A DNA stretch of 17,550 bases from an uncultured Elusimicrobiales bacterium (GCA_905235355.1 CAJOLM010000053.1:1-17550), one strand, 5' to 3'. Positions 1 to 7,118 are shown, counted from the first letter of the stretch. Program-made: numbers and translations. The notes: generated by a model from the sequence alone, not told the origin.

Positions 1-4
1 AAAT

Positions 5-697
5 ATGAAACAAATAAATGCAAATAAAAATAAGAACCATTCCCGAGTGTCTTTATCGGGAATCTTCAACGCATGTTGTGGTCGTGTCGTACAAAAACAA
101 CAGAGCGTGGAAGATCCCCGATTACAAATTTCGGGGATGGCTCCTTTGTTTGATAACAGCGTGAGAGCCTTTACGCTTATTGAACTACTTGTCGTTGTTC
201 TTATTATTGGTATACTCTCTGCCATAGCGTTGCCGCAATATCAAAAAGCGGTAATGAAAGCTAAATTAGCCACGGCGATGCCCGCAGTAGCGGCCATTAA
301 AGAGGCAGCCGAAATATATTATTTAGCAAACGGAAATTATTCTTTCAATAATATGACTGGCTTTGATATACAAGAAATTAATGGATGCCGTGCTACTGAT
401 ACAAATGGAGACATGTTGGTTTGTAAAGATTTTTTTCTTAATTTCATTAGCTCTGGCAAAGAGGGCGACAATTATGACATTGTAGCGGGGGCCTTTACAG
501 GTGGCACGAACACCGAAGTGCAATATGTGGTATATTTAGACCATAGCGCACATCCGAACCGACGCGAATGTTGGGCTTATCAAGATAATGCGGTTGCCAA
601 TCAAGTCTGCAAAAGTATGGGTGGAACATTAGATTGGACAGTAACGGGTGCTACAAGTTATGTCCGAACCCCTGCTAATGCGTATGTGCTCCCTTAA
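5..697 (+). CDS. Type IV pilin-like (PilE/pseudopilin) protein
   Basis: Probable secreted or surface pilin-like subunit processed by a prepilin peptidase. Residues 56-71 are FTLIELLVVVLIIGIL, the classic N-methylated hydrophobic helix with Glu at +5, followed by ALPQYQKAV. The residue before the cleavage point is Ala (VRA/FTL), not the usual Gly. The mature part would be 175 aa and carries Cys pairs (GCRAT, MLVCKD, RRECWAY, NQVCKSMGG) likely to form the disulphide-bonded C-terminal region of a minor pilin. The 230-aa frame begins at ATG 5, but this gives a 55-aa leader running through two DNA/RNA hairpins. ATG 137 gives an 11-aa leader and is a plausible alternative start, although it lies within the 3' arm of hairpin 2. 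The gene converges on the nuclease operon. Family call is firm; the start and the specific role are not. Confidence 0.85.
   Translation: MKQINANKNKNHSRVSLSGIFNACCGRVVQKQQSVEDPRLQISGMAPLFDNSVRAFTLIELLVVVLIIGILSAIALPQYQKAVMKAKLATAMPAVAAIKEAAEIYYLANGNYSFNNMTGFDIQEINGCRATDTNGDMLVCKDFFLNFISSGKEGDNYDIVAGAFTGGTNTEVQYVVYLDHSAHPNRRECWAYQDNAVANQVCKSMGGTLDWTVTGATSYVRTPANAYVLP
29..138 (+). repeat. Pilin leader with two hairpins, left copy
   Basis: Hairpin 1 is ATTCCCGA (39-46), a 9-nt loop, then TCGGGAAT (56-63). Hairpin 2 is ATCCCCGA (114-121), a 9-nt loop, then TCGGGGAT (131-138). The 36 nt at 29-64 recur with a single mismatch, inverted, at 17509-17544 in front of the other pilin gene. Hairpin 2 recurs there as ACCCCCGA/TCGGGGGT, a compensatory T-A to C-G change. 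This looks like a family of leader elements tied to pilin genes, possibly controlling translation. Confidence 0.7.
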
Positions 698-735
698 TTA
701 TTTTCCTTGCGGTACGAATCGTTTTTAACACGCGG
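697..735. repeat. Partial copy of the lipid kinase gene 3' end (direct repeat)
   Basis: Positions 697-709 are identical to 1327-1339, and the similarity continues with mostly transition differences to about 735 (against about 1362). The 1327-1362 copy is the last codons and stop of the lipid kinase gene. The SNase gene therefore lies between two copies of the kinase tail, which suggests that it was inserted or that a kinase copy was lost. The rest of 736-819 holds an inverted repeat partner GTACCGCA (747-754) for TGCGGTAC (708-715) and nothing else that I recognise. Confidence 0.5.
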
Positions 736-819
736 GCCAATGCGCTGTACCGCAGCGTAACAGGATGACTTCTCCGGGAATTTTCGGTGACCAGTATTAT
801 GTTTATGATTTGTAGCAGC

Positions 820-1326
820 TTACTGATACCGGGTGGACTTGGTGCCGCCGTAGTAGGAATATCCCAGGTTGCGCTTGATTAGTTCGTCGGCCAAATTTTG
901 GCCTTGGGCATTTTTCACTTTGCAGAGCAAGCGGAAATATTTGTCCCGGTCGCAATCCGTGAGCGAAATCGGGCCGTTTTCTAAAAATTGTTTGGTAAAA
1001 GCTTTGGCTTTTTGTGCCAGCTGCTTTTCTTTTTCGGTTTTACCTTTTATTTCCGGGCAATCCACGCCCAGTACGCGCACGGGCACTTTTTCACAATACA
1101 CCGCCAGCGAACAATTTAGATTAATTTTAAATGTATCTCCGTCGTACACGGAAACGATATCCACATTTTGCAAGGCGGCCTCGTCCGGCATATCTGCAGA
1201 AAGAGGTTTGCCTGTTTGCTGCATAATGGCTGCAATCACGGCCGCAATTAGTGAGACCCAAAATTTCACTTGTTTGTTGGAGTAACGGACAGAGGAGCGG
1301 GAGCGGCTATATCGTTTGCGGGGCAT
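820..1326 (-). CDS. Thermonuclease (SNase)-family protein, membrane-anchored or secreted
   Basis: A staphylococcal-nuclease-type fold, which in the family cleaves DNA and RNA with Ca2+. The 168-aa product has a basic N-terminus (residues 1-21), one hydrophobic segment (about 22-35) that could be an uncleaved anchor or signal peptide, then the nuclease domain (about 55-160). Visible active-site equivalents are D62-G-D64-T (SNase D19/D21), R84 (R35), D89 (D40), E92 (E43) and R132 (R87) in DKYFR. The SNase T41 equivalent is Cys90. It starts 1 nt after the lipid kinase stop, with AAGGAAAA as ribosome site inside the kinase's last codons, so it is probably co-transcribed and coupled. The C-terminus is short. 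Family assignment is strong; extracytoplasmic location is inferred. Confidence 0.85.
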   Translation of the reverse strand: MPRKRYSRSRSSVRYSNKQVKFWVSLIAAVIAAIMQQTGKPLSADMPDEAALQNVDIVSVYDGDTFKINLNCSLAVYCEKVPVRVLGVDCPEIKGKTEKEKQLAQKAKAFTKQFLENGPISLTDCDRDKYFRLLCKVKNAQGQNLADELIKRNLGYSYYGGTKSTRYQ

Positions 1327-1327
1327 A

Positions 1328-2209
1328 TTATTTTCCTTGTGGTATGAGTAGTGTTAACGCATGGGGCAAAAGCGTAATAGTGAGCGTGCCGGTTGTCACG
1401 CGCGGCTCCCCGTCTATGTGATAAACCAGCTGCCCTTCGGTGGTAATCACCGCAGAAGTGGTGTGCTGCGTGCGGGTCACTTCTATCGGGCGGAAGGTTT
1501 TGCTAAAGAAGGTAGGGGCCGCCAGCGCAAGCTTGCATTTAGATACATTTTGCACTTCTACCATATCAAATTGTCCGTCGGTCAAACTGGCGTGCGGGGC
1601 AATTTTGAAATTGCTGCCATATTGTGTGCCGTTGGCAAACACCAGCGTGAGCGGGGTCATCAATTCTTCTTTTCCATTGTAGGCCACACGTAAGGTTTTG
1701 GGGCGGTACGAAAACACGGCTTTGGCGCCTAATTTAAAATAAGGCCACATACCGCGTTGGCCTGTTTTGCCATATTCGGCAAATTGATGCGCAATGTCTG
1801 CCTCAATGCCAACGCCTGCTAAATTGAAAAAATATTCTCCGTTAGCTTGCCCGACATCACACGCCACTGCCTGCGCCTTTTGCATGGCGGTCAGGGCTTC
1901 TTCAAAGCGCAGCGGGATGCCTAGTTCGCGCGCCAGGCCGTTGCCGGACCCTTTGGGCAAAATACCTAACGCCACAGGCGTGTTGACAAGGGCCTTGGCT
2001 ACCTCATTAATCGTGCCGTCCCCGCCGGCTACTAAAATTTGTTCGTATCCGTTTTTGGCAGCGGCAGCCGCAAGCTCTGTGGCGTGTCCGGCACGTTCGG
2101 TAAAGGCAATATCGGCGTGGGGGAAATTAATGTGCACCGGGGCGGACCAGTCCGCTTTTTCGCGCCGGGCTTTACCGCTTACGGGGTTAATGATGACCAG
2201 CATTTTCAT
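1328..2209 (-). CDS. Diacylglycerol kinase-family lipid kinase (YegS/BmrU-like)
   Basis: Predicted to transfer ATP phosphate to a lipid such as diacylglycerol at the inner face of the membrane. The 293-aa length is normal for bacterial members. The catalytic domain opens with the INPVSGKA nucleotide-binding motif (about residues 7-14). It then has the signature GGDGTINEV (about 62-70) and the GSGNGLARELGIP motif (about 87-99) used in ATP and metal binding. The C-terminal beta-sandwich domain includes NGTQYGSNFKIAPHASLTDG and IDGEP. The start overlaps the stop of the upstream two-TM gene by 4 bp (ATGA-type), and the SNase gene follows after 1 nt, so this is the middle gene of a leftward operon. 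The substrate cannot be read from the sequence. Confidence 0.92.
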   Translation of the reverse strand: MKMLVIINPVSGKARREKADWSAPVHINFPHADIAFTERAGHATELAAAAAKNGYEQILVAGGDGTINEVAKALVNTPVALGILPKGSGNGLARELGIPLRFEEALTAMQKAQAVACDVGQANGEYFFNLAGVGIEADIAHQFAEYGKTGQRGMWPYFKLGAKAVFSYRPKTLRVAYNGKEELMTPLTLVFANGTQYGSNFKIAPHASLTDGQFDMVEVQNVSKCKLALAAPTFFSKTFRPIEVTRTQHTTSAVITTEGQLVYHIDGEPRVTTGTLTITLLPHALTLLIPQGK

Positions 2210-2559
2210 AATTTTTGTATCTCTTTTTCGTGTTCTAATACGTCAGCTGCGCGCAGAGATTGCAGCGTGTCGCAAATGCGCTCTGTTTTAAGCAATTGGC
2301 TGCCTACGCTGACCAGCTTGCCGCCCAAAGAAACCAAAAAAATCATAAAAAGTGCAAACAAAGACAGGTTGAACACCTGCGTAATAGCGACCACGTCCAA
2401 CTGCACCGTGCCGTATTGGGTATTTAGCGCCAGCGGCCGGGGTTGCACCAGTTGTACGACGGGTTTTTTGCGCACAAACGTCTGATACATCCCGTTAAAC
2501 GCCATAAACATGAGCGCCAGTCCCAGACAAATTAATAGATAAGCCAGTATTTTATGCAT
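2206..2559 (-). CDS. Small protein with two membrane segments, unknown function
   Basis: I do not recognise this 117-aa product. It has two hydrophobic spans, at about residues 4-22 (ILAYLLICLGLALMFMAF) and about 64-80 (LSLFALFMIFLVSLGG), separated by a loop of roughly 40 residues. A charged C-terminal tail ends HEKEIQKL. It is first in the leftward operon with the lipid kinase, whose start overlaps its stop, so a membrane-lipid-related role is conceivable but only by position. There is no Shine-Dalgarno before the ATG. Instead a TATAAT box sits exactly 6 nt upstream, which suggests a leaderless transcript. Confidence 0.7.
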   Translation of the reverse strand: MHKILAYLLICLGLALMFMAFNGMYQTFVRKKPVVQLVQPRPLALNTQYGTVQLDVVAITQVFNLSLFALFMIFLVSLGGKLVSVGSQLLKTERICDTLQSLRAADVLEHEKEIQKL

Positions 2560-2565
2560 AAAGAA

Positions 2566-2571
2566 ATTATA
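2566..2571 (-). promoter_or_regulatory. -10 box for the lipid kinase operon (leaderless)
   Basis: TATAAT on the minus strand at 2571-2566, 6 nt before the ATG at 2559. Transcription would start at or next to the A of the start codon. No convincing -35 is seen. Confidence 0.5.
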
Positions 2572-2612
2572 ACAAAATGTGCACCGGGCCGCGGCAGCTA
2601 TAGGGGATTTGA

Positions 2613-2618
2613 TATAAT
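2613..2618 (+). promoter_or_regulatory. alaS: -10 box for alaS
   Basis: A perfect TATAAT at 2613-2618, about 30 nt before the alaS ATG, with a weak ribosome site CAGGAC at about 2635-2640. No clear -35 is seen. It is divergent from the kinase operon promoter about 45 bp away. Confidence 0.5.
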
Positions 2619-2648
2619 AAATATATATCTATTAACAGGACTATTTTT

Positions 2649-3533
2649 ATGAAAAGTACAGATGTCAGAAATGGTTTTTTGCAATTTTTCCACCAAAAAG
2701 GGCTGCCTATCATTGCTTCCAGCCCGCTTATTCCGCACAATGACCCGACGCTTTTGTTTACCTCCGCCGGTATGGTGCAATTTAAAGCCAATTTTATGGG
2801 TATTGATAAGTTCCTTAAAAATGCCTGCTCTTGCCAAAAATGCGTGCGCACCACAGACATTGACAGCGTGGGCTTTACCGAAAGACATCTGACATTTTTT
2901 GAAATGCTGGGCAACTTTTCCTTTGGTGATTATTTTAAAAAAGAAGCCATTTCCTGGTCCTGGGAATATCTGACCAAGGTGCTGGGTATTTCGCCGGATA
3001 AACTGTACGTCAGTATTTACAAAGGCGGTATTGCTCCGCGGGATGAAGAAGCGTATCAGGCCTGGCTGCAATATGTGCCCAAAGAACGCATTTTTGAACT
3101 GGACGAAGCGGACAATTTTTGGACCATGGGTCCCACGGGGCCGTGCGGTCCGTGTACGGAAATTTATTATGACTTTGGCGATAAAGGCTGCAAAAACCCG
3201 CATTGTGATATTACATGTGATTGCGGGCGCTTTGTGGAAATTTGGAACGTGGTATTTGAAAGTTATAACCGCCAAGAGGACGGCTCTTTGCAGCCGCTGC
3301 CGCACAATAATATTGACACGGGCATGGGGCTAGAGCGCTTGTGCATGGTAATGCAGCAAAAGCAAAACATTTTTGAAACGGATTTATTTACTCCGCTGAC
3401 AGATGAGGCCAAAAAGGTGCTCAAAATTGCGGGCAAAACCAAGCAGGAAATTTCCGCCTTGCGCCTTGCGCATTATTGCAGACCATGTGCGCAGCTCGTC
3501 TTTCTTAATTGCAGAGGGCATTTTGCCGTCTAA
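2649..3533 (+). CDS. alaS: Alanine--tRNA ligase, N-terminal part (frameshifted)
   Basis: Aminoacylation domain of AlaRS, which charges tRNA-Ala. Residues 1-272 are authentic and the last 22 (from LAHYCRP) are out-of-frame. Class II motifs are present: motif 1 region (SSPLIPHNDPTLLFTSAGMV), motif 2 region (RTTDIDSVGFTERHLTFFEM, LGNFSFGDYF) and motif 3 (DTGMGLERL). The true sequence continues ISALR-IIADHVRSS, but a 7-bp tandem duplication at 3455-3468 shifts the frame. Deleting one unit joins this part to the downstream frame. That gives one ORF of 2610 bp (869 aa), the normal AlaRS size (E. coli 876). As this gene is essential, the lesion is an assembly error, a variant, a reversible slip, or tolerated because another alaS exists or the two parts work as a split enzyme. 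Confidence 0.9.
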   Translation: MKSTDVRNGFLQFFHQKGLPIIASSPLIPHNDPTLLFTSAGMVQFKANFMGIDKFLKNACSCQKCVRTTDIDSVGFTERHLTFFEMLGNFSFGDYFKKEAISWSWEYLTKVLGISPDKLYVSIYKGGIAPRDEEAYQAWLQYVPKERIFELDEADNFWTMGPTGPCGPCTEIYYDFGDKGCKNPHCDITCDCGRFVEIWNVVFESYNRQEDGSLQPLPHNNIDTGMGLERLCMVMQQKQNIFETDLFTPLTDEAKKVLKIAGKTKQEISALRLAHYCRPCAQLVFLNCRGHFAV

Positions 3534-5265
3534 CGAAGGGCGCGGCTATATTCTGCGCCGCTTGATCCGCCGCGCGGCGCGTTATGCCAAACTGATGGGC
3601 AGCGACAAGCCTTTCCTGTATACACTTGCCAAAAAAGTAAGCCAAATTTTTGACGGATTATATCCGGAAATTGATAAAAATCTGCCGCATATTGAAGAAG
3701 TGCTTAAAAAAGAAGAAGAAATGTTTTTACGCACCTTGCAAAATGGCGAAGAAAAGCTGGCCGCGCTGCTGGCGAAAGGCGGTAAGACCTTATCAGGCGA
3801 AGATGCGTTTTATTTGCATGAAACCTTTGGTTTCCCGCTGGAGCTTACGCGCGAAATTGCCGCAGCTAAAGGCGTGAGTGTGGACGAAAAAGGCTATGAA
3901 ACAGCCAAAAAAGCCGCCGCTGCCAAATCGCGCAGCTATGCAGATGAACTGTCCAAAGAAAAAGTGCAGCACTTGCAATATGTAGAGGTGACCTATCCGG
4001 CCACGCAGTTTACCGGATATGAAACCTTGACGCAAGAAGCGCGCGTGCTGACGCTACTGGATAATGAATTTAACGAAATCAAAACGCTGTCCGGCGAAGG
4101 ATACGCGGTGTTTGACAAGACCTCTTTTTATGCAGAATCGGGCGGTCAAGTGGGTGACACGGGCCACGTGGAAAAATCCGGCCAACTGGTAGCGCGTGTA
4201 CTGGACGTGCAAAAACCGATTGGTAAAATTTTTGTGCATAAAATAGACGGCACGCTGGCAGTAGGAGATACCGTGTTGCTGCACGTAAATAAAGATTTGC
4301 GTACGCGCGCCGCTGCCAATCACAGTGCGATCCACGTGCTTAATGCTGCGCTGCGTACGGTGTTTGGCACGGGTGTGCATCAGAGCGGGTCTTTTGTCTC
4401 GCCGGAGCGTTTCCGCTTTGACTATACGTTGTCTAAAACGCCGACAGAGGCCGAGTGGCAGCAAGTGTGGCAAATCGTGCAGCGCGCTATAGACAATGCC
4501 CTCCCGGTTACGTGCCAGGAGCGTCCGCTCAAAGACGCCGCCAAATTAGGCGCGGTCACGCTGTTGGGGGAAACCTATGCAGACCCGGCGCGCTTTGTGC
4601 TGATGGGCGGCAGTTTTGAAGAGCCGGAGAAAAAATACAGCTTGGAGCTTTGCGGCGGAACGCACGTGAGCAACACCGCGCAAGTAATTACCATTGTGCC
4701 GCTTAAGGAAGGCTCTTTGTCTGCGGGCGTGCGCCGTATTGAAGGCGCCGCCGGGCAAGCCGCCATTGATTACTTAAAAGCGGTCAATGCCGGCGTGGAA
4801 AAAATGGCGGCACGTTTGACAGTACCCGTGCAGGAAGTCGGTCCGCGGCTCAATCAAATTTTAGATGAATTAAAAGAAGTTAAAAAACGCTATGCCGCGT
4901 TCCGCGAGAAAACCTTAGCGGCCGGCGGTGTGGCGCAGATGACTTTTACCATGAAAAACGGCGCGACTTTGGTGTTGCAAAATGCAGAAGGAGCACAACC
5001 GCGTGAGCTGCGTACCATTGCCGATACCATTGGGCAGAAGTATGAAAAAGCCCTGGTGGTGGTAGGTACGGACCGCGACGGCAAACGCTCCTTCGTGGTC
5101 AAAATGGTAGGGCAGCTGCCCAATACCAACGCAGCTGAAGTAGCCAAGCAAATCGCAGCTAATTTAAATGGGCGCGCGGGTGGCCGGCCGGACTTTGCCC
5201 AGGGCGGCGGCGAAGCCAAAGACACCTGGCAAGATTTCATGGCATCCCTTCAGAAACTGCTTTAA
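3403..5265 (+). CDS. alaS: Alanine--tRNA ligase, C-terminal part (frameshifted)
   Basis: Continuation of the same AlaRS in the next frame. Homology starts at 3463 (ALRIIADHVRSS, EGILPSNEGRGYILRRLIRRA), so the first 20 residues from ATG 3403 are out-of-frame translation. If translated separately, GTG 3490 is another possible start. The order is a helical tRNA-recognition domain, then the editing domain with the HxxxH zinc motif (NHSAIHVLNAAL) and the CxxxH element in LCGGTHVSNTAQV, then a C-terminal DHHA1/C-Ala domain ending in the RAGGRPDFAQGGGE glycine-rich motif. All parts look intact up to the stop at 5265. No separate strong promoter or ribosome site at the break suggests that this was designed as an independent gene. 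Confidence 0.88.
   Translation: MRPKRCSKLRAKPSRKFPPCALRIIADHVRSSSFLIAEGILPSNEGRGYILRRLIRRAARYAKLMGSDKPFLYTLAKKVSQIFDGLYPEIDKNLPHIEEVLKKEEEMFLRTLQNGEEKLAALLAKGGKTLSGEDAFYLHETFGFPLELTREIAAAKGVSVDEKGYETAKKAAAAKSRSYADELSKEKVQHLQYVEVTYPATQFTGYETLTQEARVLTLLDNEFNEIKTLSGEGYAVFDKTSFYAESGGQVGDTGHVEKSGQLVARVLDVQKPIGKIFVHKIDGTLAVGDTVLLHVNKDLRTRAAANHSAIHVLNAALRTVFGTGVHQSGSFVSPERFRFDYTLSKTPTEAEWQQVWQIVQRAIDNALPVTCQERPLKDAAKLGAVTLLGETYADPARFVLMGGSFEEPEKKYSLELCGGTHVSNTAQVITIVPLKEGSLSAGVRRIEGAAGQAAIDYLKAVNAGVEKMAARLTVPVQEVGPRLNQILDELKEVKKRYAAFREKTLAAGGVAQMTFTMKNGATLVLQNAEGAQPRELRTIADTIGQKYEKALVVVGTDRDGKRSFVVKMVGQLPNTNAAEVAKQIAANLNGRAGGRPDFAQGGGEAKDTWQDFMASLQKLL
3455..3468 (+). repeat. alaS: 7-bp tandem duplication (CGCCTTG x2) breaking alaS
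   Basis: CGCCTTG at 3455-3461 is repeated immediately at 3462-3468 and followed by CGC. With one copy, the codons read GCC TTG CGC ATT ATT GCA GAC (A L R I I A D), exactly the AlaRS consensus. With two copies the frame is lost. Confidence 0.9.
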
Positions 5266-5294
5266 TTAGCCCGGCATGGGTCCTAAAAAAGCTA

Positions 5295-5364
5295 GGTCCA
5301 AAAATAGGCCCTATTTAGGACTTTTGGCCCTGGCGAAGTGGCAGTAAAACTCATATAGTATGAG
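5295..5364 (+). promoter_or_regulatory. Palindromic promoter element, copy 1
   Basis: A 39-nt element (5295-5333) contains GGTCC and AAATAGG, pairing with CCTATTT and GGAC. Then come 20 nt and a TATAGT -10 box (5354-5359). The -10 sits inside its own inverted repeat, CTCATA-TAG-TATGAG (5350-5364). The 39-nt element matches 6209-6247 at 38 of 39 positions, and both copies have the same 20-nt distance to TATAGT. A shared operator or activator site is the simplest reading. The hairpin could also act as a weak alaS terminator, but copy 2 lies downstream of a separate strong terminator. Confidence 0.65.
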
Positions 5365-5394
5365 TGTAAGGAAACTTTACTTAAGGAGAAATGT

Positions 5395-6090
5395 ATGAAA
5401 AAGTTGATGTTGGTTGTGTTGAGCTTGATGTTGCTGCCGGTATTTTCTTTTGCACAGAACATACCCCACTGGAATCAAATTAATGCAGCTTATGAGGGGC
5501 GGAAAGCTCAAAATAAAAAAGCTGCGCAGCCAGCGGCGGGTACGATGATTGCTGCTACTGTTGGGCCGGTTGTTGATACAACGGGATTTCATGAGACCAT
5601 GCAAAAAGCCCTGGAAAAATCGGTTGCCGATATGCGGTTCTCTTTTAAAGAATTGTTGTTTGGAAAATTTGAATTAGAAGCTTTTGGCCAAAAATATTCT
5701 TACAATGAAGAAGTAAAAAAAGCACTGGAAGAAACAGTAGGCACTTCTTTGGAGGGTTTACCGCTTGTATATAACCTGGGACAGTATGCCACTGTTGCGC
5801 ATCATTGGAACGATGGGGAAATGGAGTTTTATAATCTCTACCATGTGGCCGTGCAACAAGGCGATTATGTAAATTATTATGAAATTACCGTCGGCGAGTA
5901 TAAAGGATATACCGAACGCTCCGTGGTCAGTACGAAACAGATGAATGTGTCTACTGCAAGCGGCGAGGTGGCCTCCCATAGAGAATTACTTCCCTATGCC
6001 CAGTATAAAGAAAGCTTTGAGCAAGAGAAAACGGGCAAAGACGGTTCCCTGGATATTATCAAAGTAGTAGTATTTGATAATTACAAATAA
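5395..6090 (+). CDS. Secreted protein of unknown function (first of pair)
   Basis: I do not recognise a family. The 231-aa product has a clear Sec signal peptide: MKK, a Leu/Val-rich core, then SFA/QN (cleavage after residue 20). There is no lipobox Cys. The mature part is soluble, with an Ala/Lys-rich stretch (about 37-50), a helical middle (about residues 64-115) and a beta-rich C-terminal half with many aromatics (EMEFYNLYHVAV, YVNYYEITVGEYKGYTERS). The ribosome site TTAAGGAGAA is well placed before ATG 5395. The gene is monocistronic, between a palindromic promoter element and a strong terminator. It shares layout, promoter and weak sequence features (REAQNK/RKAQNK after the signal peptide, an aromatic-TVG strand) with the next gene, so the two are probably distant paralogues under one regulator. 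Confidence 0.75.
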   Translation: MKKLMLVVLSLMLLPVFSFAQNIPHWNQINAAYEGRKAQNKKAAQPAAGTMIAATVGPVVDTTGFHETMQKALEKSVADMRFSFKELLFGKFELEAFGQKYSYNEEVKKALEETVGTSLEGLPLVYNLGQYATVAHHWNDGEMEFYNLYHVAVQQGDYVNYYEITVGEYKGYTERSVVSTKQMNVSTASGEVASHRELLPYAQYKESFEQEKTGKDGSLDIIKVVVFDNYK

Positions 6091-6111
6091 GATGTTTTGA
6101 AAAATGACCAG

Positions 6112-6143
6112 TCTCCCCCGCCAAAACGGGGGAGATTTTTTAT
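6112..6143 (+). terminator. Rho-independent terminator
   Basis: TCTCCCCCG (6112-6120), loop CCAAAA, CGGGGGAGA (6127-6135), then six T. A perfect 9-bp GC-rich stem, 20 nt after the stop of the first secreted-protein gene. Confidence 0.92.
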
Positions 6144-6208
6144 TATCAGTTCTGTCTAAAACTTTCTAATCTGGGGTGAACAGCCCAGGCAAGGGCCTAG
6201 AAAATATG

Positions 6209-6275
6209 GGTCCAAAAATAGGCCCTATTTAGGACCTTTGGCCCTGGTAACAAGCTGCTAGAATTACTATAGTAA
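6209..6275 (+). promoter_or_regulatory. Palindromic promoter element, copy 2
   Basis: The 39-nt element at 6209-6247 differs at one base from the 5295-5333 copy. It is followed after 20 nt by TATAGT (6268-6273), itself inside the perfect palindrome TTACTATAGTAA (6264-6275). Similarity also extends about 30 nt upstream at a lower level, while sequence 3' of the -10 diverges. This implies selection on the element rather than a very recent duplication. Confidence 0.65.
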
Positions 6276-6314
6276 GAATATAGAAGTTTTATCCAAAATC
6301 AAGGAGAACTGACA

Positions 6315-7118
6315 ATGAAAAAAATAGCCGTGTTGGTGTTAACAGTAGGACTAGCCGTTGTAGCTGCTCAAGCACAAGGTCTTTTAGGTATTAAAGAAGA
6401 AAATGCGTGGGCTAGGAATTATATGAAAAAAAGCCATAATAGAGAGGCTCAAAATAAAGCTAATCTTGCAAAAGAATTAGAAGTCAAAGTTGCAGAAATG
6501 GCTAAGTTTGATTTTGCCGGATTGCCACAGAGCGTGCAAGAAGGGATGAGGAATATTATCAAACAGAAATATACTACGTTTGATCATGCCGCTTATATTG
6601 GCCAAATTGACTCATATAACGAGTATTCTTGGGCCCACTCTAATGATACGCAGAGTAGCTCTGAAACCTATTATTTTGTAGTGACGGTGGGCGATACGGA
6701 CGATTTTTATGTCGGTATTAGAAAGATGAGAGGGGGACATTTGGGTATTATTCAGGACAAAACAACAGATACCTTAGCGGACACCATCTATATGGGAACA
6801 GCTTTTCATGATAAAACTTTAGACTATAAAAAAGCTTTAGAAAATTTTATGAAAAGCTTGCCCCAACCCTTTAATAAACATGCGAAAGACTTGTTGAAAA
6901 GAGTTCCTTTTACAACCATTGATTCTATTAAAGTAATTGATGAGGCTAGCTTCCAAAATATAGTTCATGGCGAAACGGTTACTACCACTGAATATAAAGT
7001 GCAGTATAACTTAAAGGATGGAAGCTCTTTCCTGCAGACTTTTATCTACACGCCGCAAGTTACTCAGAATGGTGGTACATTTGGATCTACCTATGGTGAA
7101 AAGGTAGAGAAAATCTAA
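6315..7118 (+). CDS. Secreted protein of unknown function (second of pair)
   Basis: Not recognised. The 267-aa product starts with a Sec signal peptide (MKKIAVLVL, then AQA/QG, cleavage after residue 20). A charged helical segment follows (about 23-62, with KSHNREAQNKANLAKELEVKV). The rest is a mixed alpha/beta region with a strand resembling the first gene's (YYFVVTVGDTDDFYVGIRKM) and a C-terminal part with a further EYKVQYNLKDGSSFLQTF strand. No Cys, lipobox or membrane anchor, so a periplasmic or exported protein is likely. SD CAAGGAGAA precedes ATG 6315. It has its own copy of the palindromic promoter element and its own terminator, so it is probably co-regulated with, but not co-transcribed with, its neighbour. 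Confidence 0.75.
   Translation: MKKIAVLVLTVGLAVVAAQAQGLLGIKEENAWARNYMKKSHNREAQNKANLAKELEVKVAEMAKFDFAGLPQSVQEGMRNIIKQKYTTFDHAAYIGQIDSYNEYSWAHSNDTQSSSETYYFVVTVGDTDDFYVGIRKMRGGHLGIIQDKTTDTLADTIYMGTAFHDKTLDYKKALENFMKSLPQPFNKHAKDLLKRVPFTTIDSIKVIDEASFQNIVHGETVTTTEYKVQYNLKDGSSFLQTFIYTPQVTQNGGTFGSTYGEKVEKI

Noticed and set aside
1361..1693. 110-aa plus-strand ORF and nearby frames over the lipid kinase
   Set aside because: Antisense shadows of a clear kinase gene.
2598..3305. 235-aa ORF on the minus strand across alaS
   Set aside because: Antisense shadow of the conserved AlaRS catalytic domain; composition is not protein-like and there is no start signal.
5028..5040. Another copy of the tRNA-Val att repeat (ATTGGGCAG)
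   Set aside because: Short partial match inside alaS coding sequence; chance level.
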